Below, in pieces: positions 57,271 through 64,000 of a stretch of DNA of 64,000 nucleotides; positions within the stretch are counted from its first letter, which is position 1, and every line of letters begins with the position of its first letter. A program made the position numbers and the translations under genes. The notes under the pieces are model-generated. The model saw only the letters and a program-made list of their open reading frames with translations. It was not told the origin of the DNA and did no database searches. The DNA comes from Apostichopus japonicus (lineage: Eukaryota > Echinodermata > Holothuroidea > Aspidochirotida > Stichopodidae), in contig NC_092563.1 of NCBI RefSeq assembly GCF_037975245.1, positions 20,108,094 through 20,172,093 of the forward strand. Direction: 5' to 3'.

Positions 57271-60022
57271 TATTTCTCAGTCTCAGGGTTTCCTTTACCA
57301 TGATCGCTAAGTACGACATTGGAAAATTGTTGCCCAAGAAATGCAAAACTCCACTGGCCTAATATAATAAATGAACAAAGTGAATACTGTTTGCAGGTTC
57401 ATATTCAATATATGCAAAGTTAATGTTTCTTGTTGTATTCATTTTAAGGTATATGAAACTAGAAATTTAAGTTCAGAAAGTTGATTTTTAAGCAGTTTGC
57501 AGCAAGTACCTCACAAGGTGAAATTGTACTAAGCCGACTTAGATGCTGTCAGATTGTTAGGTAATAATCTTCAGAGTTAAAGATTTATGTTAAAATATCC
57601 TGGAAGATCTCACCGAAAACAAACTCTATACAGAATCGCAGATAGCAAGATTCCCAGATTATATCAGTTTACTGGATCTCTACACCATGCATGCAGTGAA
57701 CTACACAGAACAGCTATTAACCTATATATCAGTTTAGTAGATGTATCAATGTTAGTGCAATGTTGTTCCATGTACTTATTTTCCATAAAGAGAGTACAGT
57801 TAAATCCTGAAAGTAACAGTATAGCTTGCAATGGAACTAAGAACTTAGCTCTCTATTTTGACATGGTTTCAACTGTGCAGCAGCTCTACAACGATAAAGG
57901 GAAGAATATGGCAAAAGTGCACCTTTGTAGAGAATTGTACATTTGTAGGGAATTGTGCACCAGCAAATGTGCATAGTATAGGACCGTACACTTGCCTAAG
58001 TGTGGACGATATGCACAGTTAGAGAGAACCAGAAAAATTGGTAAAGTGGCGAGGTGCACAGATTAACAAAAGTTAATGTTATGTTAAATGATGTGGTGAA
58101 GCAATGCACAACAAAAGTACAAATTTTTACGAGGAAGTGATAGCTTCAGTTATTTTGCCTTTTCAACTTGTGCACATATAAACCAGCTGTTTCCTTGAAT
58201 GACCATTGACCTCTGAGCACATGAAATAATTACTAACAGAGGCCAAACAGCCATACCAAAACTCTGTTCCACTGCTACAACATGGACGACACCTGCAACA
58301 ACCTTGACTGGATTTATATTAAATATGTCATCATTTGTCTGTAAATTGTAATGCCTTTGAGTGATTATGATTTATATAAAGACTGATTTATTCACGTGAA
58401 TATATGTTCCCATGGACCTTTGTATAAATTTTTGTCAGCCAGTTACAGCTAGTGGCCATCAGTAATTCAGAGCCGATTTTCAAAAGCTTTACGGTAAAGA
58501 TAAGATGACTGCAACATACAAACAACGTTAATGCCACACAATTGACTTCGGGGTGAAAACATCGCACATTTATTGATAGGTGACTATCACTGGCACAGAA
58601 ACATAATCCACAGATGTGAAACTAGTGTATGCCATTGGCAAACGTTTTTAATTTTGCTGTCAATGGTTTGTGGTTAGAAGAGACAAGTAAAACTGCTTGA
58701 ATGATATGTTAACTTTTGTATTCCATATGTGACTGTGACTGTCATATGTGTGATCATGTATAGCACTACCTCACTTCTACTTAGGCTGCATTCTATCATA
58801 TGCATATACTCCCATCTATTTTTCCTTTGCCTACTACATTTCTCACTCTTACCAAGCTACATTGTTGCACTTCAGAAGTGTAATCAAGTAAATCACAGAA
58901 TGTGGACAAGTTTATAATCAGGGTGAGTGTTGTGATGTAACATTAAATGGATCTCATCAAGATTTTCTAGTTTTATCCCATTGGTGGCCGTTATATGATA
59001 TCGAACCAAGGCATAAAATACTCTATTAGTCTGCAGTGTTGATGTTGCAATAATCATAGCCTACCATATTGTAATATGGGTGTTACAGCCTAATGTTGTA
59101 TCCCAACTCACATACCTGTAATTCTGTGGTCGATCTATTTTTATGTGGACTATAATAACAGTTTATGCTATTTCATATATGATTCCATGATGTTTCTTGT
59201 ATTCATTCATGTATTACAGGGTAAATTCAATTACCGCGTATATCTCAGTAACTTTATACAGGCCAAATTGTGGTATAATAATGTATCAGTTGACTTAGCT
59301 AACATCAATATACATTCTTATCTCTCTCCCGTGCGATTATTCGTCATTCCGTCCATTCACTCATCACTCAACATACTGGTCAATATTGTGATGACTTCCA
59401 TACATGTATTTTACCTAGATGTGGTTAAGGTCCATTCCTTCATCTTCTTAAACCTGATTATGTTAATATGTTTTAGTGATTTTGAATTGATGGTTTCATT
59501 GAATTTTACTTTATATTTGGATACTGTCTTTGCTGTTATGTCACCGTGTATCTGATATTGTGATCTTTGGCTCATCTCAAATGACCTTTCTCTTGTACCT
59601 AATTCCACCAGTTTTTCACTTAACACTGATGATCTACCAGCTTTAACTTTCAAGCTATCATTGTTTCCCATCTCTTCAGTTCTTTTTACAAGTTGTAAAA
59701 ATTATGAACTTTAAACTGCACAAAGGTTTTTATTACCCCTTTTACAAATGTGAAATACTGTGATCTTTTGCCGAATTCAAATGACCTTTCACTCGTACCA
59801 AATTCCACCAGTTTCTCACGAAACTATGATGTTCAACTCTCAAGCTATCATGTTTGACAAGCTTTTCCAGACTTGTTGTCCGTCACAATGATCGATGGGT
59901 TGATGATGTCTTACATGGCAATGCACATATTGACGCACCAAGTATGAAGCTCTTGCAAAGCAACACTTTCAACTACGAACTTTGTCTGAGTGTACTTAAT
60001 ACTTAACTTTGACAATACTCAC

Positions 60023-60265
60023 GCAGCTCGACTGTAACCACAAACGTAACAACTACTGTGTTGCCACAACGATCTGAAAAGGTATTATTCACAACCGTCG
60101 AACCAATCGGTAAAACATCTCCAGATCTGTGACTAGCTGAAACCAGATATGCCACGCTTAAAGCATCCTCAGCTGTAGGTTCCTCGAATTCAACTGCAGC
60201 TCCCACCGCTGTCACATTGATGGTAACGTCCCTGACGTTGCTAACGGTAGGAGGTTCAACATCAA
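60023..60265 (-). CDS. Divergent HYR domain exon without framework cysteines
   Basis: An 81-codon phase 1-1 exon with acceptor ATCTCTCCAG and donor GTGAGT. It encodes DVEPPTVSNVRDVTINVTA, VEFEEPTAEDALSVAYLV, GDVLPIGSTVVNNTFSD and RCGNTVVVTFVVTVELR. Both framework cysteines of the HYR fold are replaced (SNVRD for xNCPx; VVTFVV for xCxFxV), while PP, the EP motif, the PIGSTVV turn and the terminal strands are kept. One new cysteine lies in DRCGN. It belongs to the 5' part of the array, before the cassettes. Confidence 0.85.
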
Positions 60266-61106
60266 CTGGAGAGATATCAGACATAAAATAATATGTAGGA
60301 CCTACTTTCAGAAACAAGTCCCATTGAGTGCACACTAACAATTACTTCCCTGTTTGGGCGTTAAAACTCATTTTCCAAAAATGAAATAATATCTGCAGAT
60401 TTAAGACTCAATCAGCAAAACTAATGACCAGTCTAAAACCTGAAAATGTACATGGCTTTTCAAACTCTTTTAAGAAAGTATATTTATCAAATATCATAAT
60501 GAAATATCCAAAAATAGAAGAAACTACCCCTTCTTGTAACCAAAAGATTTTATCAGAATGGTCATTTCATCATCACCCATCCATATGTCGTATGATAAGC
60601 ATCTATGACTGTTCATTTGTATTTTAATCAATCTTTAATTTCTGTTGAGATATATATTAAAGTAGGTGGAATTATTGTATCTTGTGTGATACATTTGCAT
60701 TAAGTGATATGATCTTTAAATTTTAATGACAATAATTTTACTCCGAAAAAATTTACGCTTTAATTTGGTGCCTTGAAGGTTCGCATATAACCGTCGTAAT
60801 CTACCAGGATTAACATGTTCAAAGTTTAATCTAGATCGAAATTAGCCTTTACAGGTGGATTTGATTCTCATCTCTAGGTTTGGGTCCGTATCCCTGAGTC
60901 AGATCCATACTTAGTTTATAGGTCCGTGATAAAAATTTGGTGCTCCAAGCACTCGGAAAGCTTAATATAATGATTACCTTCTTCACGGGGAGGGGGGGGG
61001 GGCAGTTGCAGCAAAAAAAAACATTTTATGGCACAACTTAATTGTTTTGTTGTAGTATGAAGTGGATGCTAAATAAAACACATACATTTACAAAGGTAGT
61101 ATATAC
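60266..61106. other. Intron between HYR exons
   Basis: AT-rich, with a homopolymer-rich stretch (G10 near 60990, A8 near 61013). No exon signature or recognisable repeat. Confidence 0.5.
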
Positions 61107-61334
61107 CTGTTTGGTGCAAAACCCTGAATTCACAGGTGATTATTCTTGTAGCAGAATCGAGGATGACATATGTCACTGAAGTTTCACCAACTGGAAACAG
61201 ATCGCCTGGTCTATGACTTTGGAACAAGACAGAACCAGCAGGTTCTATCCACGACACGACTGCCTCTGCTCCCCCACCGTTTGTCAACAAATATATATCA
61301 TCTGGACAAGTAATTGTTTGCATTACTCCAACCA
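61107..61334 (-). CDS. Short HYR domain exon
   Basis: A 76-codon phase 1-1 exon with acceptor CTTTCTTTCAG and donor GTATAT. It encodes GVMQTITCPDDIYLLTNG, AVVSWIEPAGSVLFQSHR, GDLFPVGETSVTYVILD and RIITCEFRVLHQTG. It is 8-9 residues shorter than other HYR exons because the EPxATDxSGTA loop is missing between EP and the next strand. The DTTPP opening is also replaced by VVGVMQ. Framework cysteines are present. Confidence 0.85.
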
Positions 61335-62298
61335 CTGAAAGAAAGATGAACTGTCTGGCTCCAAACAAGATATATCTATACATATTGATTACGAGGGTGG
61401 GGGGGGGGTGGGAGCAAGCAGTAGACATGTTTGTGTTTAAAGTAGTATAGGCACTGTCCGTAAATAAATTTTTAGAAAAGTACAAAATGCATGATAGAGT
61501 TGTCCTTCTGGTAAATGTGTTTAGCCACAACTCAACAATTTTGAAAGGTGTACTTTAGCCATACCAATTATGTGCACTGCTCATTAAATATCATTTTACC
61601 GTGCTTGTACTTTAAAAGTGTTTGTACATTTGACACACTTATATCAAAATGTCTAATAAGTATGTAACAATATCGGATTTTGTGGCATCTTCCATTATTC
61701 AAAGAATTGTTTGACTAGATGGTTTCGTGCCCAGCCTTCAACAATTCTCTCTATTCCAATTCAATTACTTATTAGGCAATGGCTTGTTTACCAGCGATGG
61801 GACCAGTTATCTAGAATAGTCTTCAACGCCATAATAATCCCACCTACTGCTGTGTTTCCCAATTCCCATCCTACCCCTTTCTCCCTTCCCCTTCCATTCC
61901 TCCCTGCCCCCTCCCTCCCTTTAACTATGGTTCCATTTCTCGGATTTATATCTTGTAATAAACTTAATAATAATACTATTAATTAATAATTGTAATATTA
62001 GTACTTCATAAATATCCATTCATTTTGAAAGTATACATACTGCAATAAAATCAATCATAATAATATTAATTAATAATAGTTATCTTAAAAATTAATAAAT
62101 CCGAATTCATTTTTAAAGTGAAGCTTACACCCTGCAATAAATATAGTAAATCTTCATTAATTTTGAACGCACATTTCCTGTAATAAAAATGAATTTTAAA
62201 CAGAAATAAACCAACATCTTCTCTTTTTTCTTCTACATGTTTTCAATTACAATGCTTGCATATAATTTCTTCCTTTTTGGTATTTCTGATGTACTTAC
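61335..62298. other. Intron between EGF and HYR exons
   Basis: Contains a G-rich run near 61400, a C/T-rich stretch near 61850-61920, and AT-rich sequence with repeated TTAATTAATAAT motifs (61968-62090). No exon signature. Confidence 0.5.
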
Positions 62299-62415
62299 TT
62301 TGATTGCAAATTTGTCCTATAAATCCAGAAGGACAATCACAGCTGAACTCGTTGACACCGGTGATAACGCAGGAACCAGCATTTAGACAAGGATTAGGAC
62401 TACAGGGAGTTTGAA
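62299..62415 (-). CDS. EGF-like domain exon
   Basis: A 39-codon phase 1-1 exon with acceptor GTTTGTAG and donor GTAAGT. It encodes QTPCSPNPCLNAGSC, then FSCDCPSGFIGQICNQ: six EGF cysteines with standard spacing. It stands upstream of the HYR array, so the protein has EGF modules on both sides of it. Confidence 0.88.
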
Positions 62416-62607
62416 CTACAAACAATTCAGATCAAATTTAAACCAACCACTGAATTATACAATTAAAATTATACGTTGCAAAAACAAAAATAGTATGGTC
62501 TGTTACATATTCAAGCGACTGCAATAAATATCAGTTAATGTAAGTAGACAGCAAGTAGACAGCAAATGAATCCAAATTTGCACTACACACAGCTAAAAAA
62601 GAAACAT

Positions 62608-63117
62608 CTACGTAAACAGGTTTGGACAATATGAAAAGGCATTTCTCAGCTCCGAGAAATTCACTTTATTTTTCCTTGGCTGCTTTCGCTTAAAATAATT
62701 TAAACTTTCAACGCTCAAAGCAAATTTAAATTTATAAAAGAAATCATCGATATTTGGCTCGGTGTTACTTGTCTTGCATACGAAAATATAATACTTCAGG
62801 TGGATCATTAAAAAGTTGTAAGGGTAACAGTAAACGTTGCCAAAACAAAATGAGATATCTTGTTCGGAGAAAAAGAATTGCTTATTTAAGAAACGCATTT
62901 CGGCATTAAGGATAAAATTTGCTGTCACGTAGCAGTCCCAGAAAAGTTGCTCGATTGTTTTCTCCTCGTCGATTTTGCAAAAGGAGCACAATGGAGATTC
63001 TGACTTCCCCGTCAAAAACAAAAGTCTATTAGTACCTAAAATCCTATCCAGAAATCTAAACTGAAAGAATTGAAGCTTGGCCTCAGACAGGGTACTCCAA
63101 GGAATACTAAAAAAGAT
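62608..63117 (-). pseudogene. LINE ORF2 3' fragment (zf-RVT-like), L1/Tx1-like
   Basis: 137 residues plus an open upstream extension. Motifs: WSTLSEAKLQFFQFRFLDRI, GTNRLLFLTGKSESPLC, then the zinc-binding-like CSFCKIDEEKTIEQLFWDC, a pattern typical of the C-terminus of L1/Tx1-type LINE reverse transcriptases. It belongs to a different clade from the CR1-like element at 37-42 kb. No endonuclease or catalytic RT region is present, so this is a 5'-truncated copy in the intron between two EGF exons. Confidence 0.75.
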
Positions 63118-63710
63118 ATGACTAATGATGAGCTACTGAATACATATTTTCATATGATTCTTTGTTCTATGTCACTATATCACATATTATGTCTGTTGCG
63201 TTAATGATCTGCTCGAATGCATTTGGATAAACACGTCCACTTAATCTAATCTTTGGAGTTCTCTCATGAATTTACCTCGTCAACATCTTATATGAAGAAG
63301 ATACAACACTGTTGTCTGGATGATAAAACATGTAACCAAAATAATAAGTTTGGGATGATTTTGCACAAATTGTTCCTATTTGAATGCATTTACATATTTG
63401 GCTGTTTTCTTATCCAAACATTAAAGCTTACCATTAATAAAATGACCTTGTGACATCAATTTCCACTAGCCATTCTAGGAATTATCTATGTAGACTTGCA
63501 TTTCCCGATGTGTGAAACCGTGAAGAAAAATAAATTAATTCTTCTTATGCAGCTTGCATGGCTGCACCATTCTGCAGCCACCCTGAGAGTCCTACTTTGG
63601 ATGTAGCAGCTTACACAATGTTAAGTGCAACTTACATGAATGGCTTGTTTAATCAGTAATTTGATAGTGTAGTGGGCTCATCAGGTGAAAATATATCTAG
63701 GCGTACTAAC
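63118..63710. other. Intron sequence between EGF exons
   Basis: Apart from the LINE fragment to its left, nothing recognisable. Open frames are short and lack domain features. Confidence 0.5.
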
Positions 63711-63824
63711 CCTCTTCACACCGGTTTCCAATAAACCCTGGCTGGCAGGTACACAGAAACTCAGTTCCCATGGAGATGCAGAATCCACCATTCATACAAG
63801 GAAAAGAATTACAGGGAACGTTAG
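63711..63824 (-). CDS. EGF-like domain exon
   Basis: A 38-codon phase 1-1 exon with acceptor ATCTTCAG and donor GTTAGT. It encodes NVPCNSFPCMNGGFC, then FLCTCQPGFIGNRCEEG: six EGF cysteines. It is the first exon of the gene within the window in transcription order; further 5' exons must lie to the right. Confidence 0.87.
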
Positions 63825-64000
63825 CTGAAGATGGAAGTAAAGAACATATGAACATATCAAATATTACTCTTGACATTCCCTCTGAAAGTTCACTCCTTGG
63901 AAACGGAGTGATTATTGAATCAAGTATGAACATTAATTTTGATTAACTCTCTGAATAATGTAACTAGCAAAATAGCTAATATAACACCCTTCTCAGGACT

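Larger units (their letters stand above)
55723..60022. other. Exon-free region right of cassette A
   Basis: 55.72-56.31 kb matches the right flank of cassette C. 56.31-58.07 kb matches 23.43-26.88 kb minus the hAT-like insert, and includes a 3'-truncated SINE-like element and a 60-bp minisatellite. 58.07-60.02 kb is apparently unique AT-rich sequence; its 136-residue open frame at 59145-59555 is hydrophobic low-complexity text with no recognised domain. Two diverged repeats beginning CAAATGACCTTTC lie near 59578 and 59780. No exon signature. Confidence 0.55.

Noticed and set aside
59145-59555. 136-residue plus-strand open frame
   Set aside because: Hydrophobic, low-complexity text from AT-rich DNA; no domain, no paralogue in the window and no splice-bounded exon structure.

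Overview
This is a eukaryotic, AT-rich, intron-rich window from an animal genome. Almost all recognisable coding sequence lies on the minus strand. It consists of short exons in which every confident exon starts and ends in codon phase 1, each encoding one whole extracellular module: a HYR (hyalin repeat) domain of about 76-88 residues or an EGF-like domain of 38-42 residues. The HYR expansion, the HYR+EGF combination and the repeat content suggest an echinoderm (possibly a sea cucumber). The species is an inference from family knowledge, not read from the sequence. I see no start exon, signal peptide, transmembrane segment or terminal exon, so the window is internal to one very large secreted or cell-surface HYR/EGF protein gene (or two adjacent ones).

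Layout in the direction of transcription (right to left): EGF exons at 63.8 and 62.4 kb; two divergent HYR exons at 61.2 and 60.1 kb; then an array of repeated HYR cassettes. A cassette has up to eight exons, numbered here 1-8 in transcription order. Cassette A covers 55.7-44.6 kb and cassette B 44.6-28.9 kb. A remnant R (28.9-27.1 kb) keeps only broken exons 1 and 2. After an older diverged flank (27-21 kb, with one extra HYR exon at 21.4 kb) comes cassette C (20.4-12.2 kb, no exon 8). The array is followed by HYR exons at 10.4 and 9.6 kb, an EGF exon at 8.4 kb, a small EGF cluster at 4.1-2.9 kb that was itself locally duplicated, and a HYR exon at 1.1 kb. In total I count 26 intact HYR exons and 6 intact EGF exons, plus several relics (exon 1 of each cassette, exon 2 of R, and one or two EGF pseudo-exons).

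A and B form a near-perfect head-to-tail tandem duplication with a unit of about 11 kb once the LINE in B is removed. The duplication junction falls inside the decayed exon 1. C and its right flank match A and its right flank, so a larger, older duplication preceded the 11-kb one. Because the modules are phase-symmetric and modular, cassette gain or loss keeps the reading frame and changes the length of the encoded stalk.

Mobile elements: a nearly complete CR1-like LINE (37.3-42.0 kb, minus strand) with a PHD-like/esterase ORF1, an endonuclease-reverse transcriptase ORF2 broken by one frameshift, about 204-bp 5' monomers and a TAAAC tail. There is also a tRNA-headed SINE-like element (23.3-23.85 kb) whose 3' end resembles that LINE, a 1.3-kb non-autonomous hAT-like element (25.45-26.77 kb), a 1.1-kb LTR-like segment with heat-shock-type promoter motifs (21.95-23.06 kb), an L1/Tx1-like LINE 3' fragment (62.6-63.1 kb), and several minisatellites, including a 292-bp higher-order repeat and an (AT)123 tract. 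The paralogous cassettes provide empty sites for several insertions, which lets their relative order be read from this one sequence.
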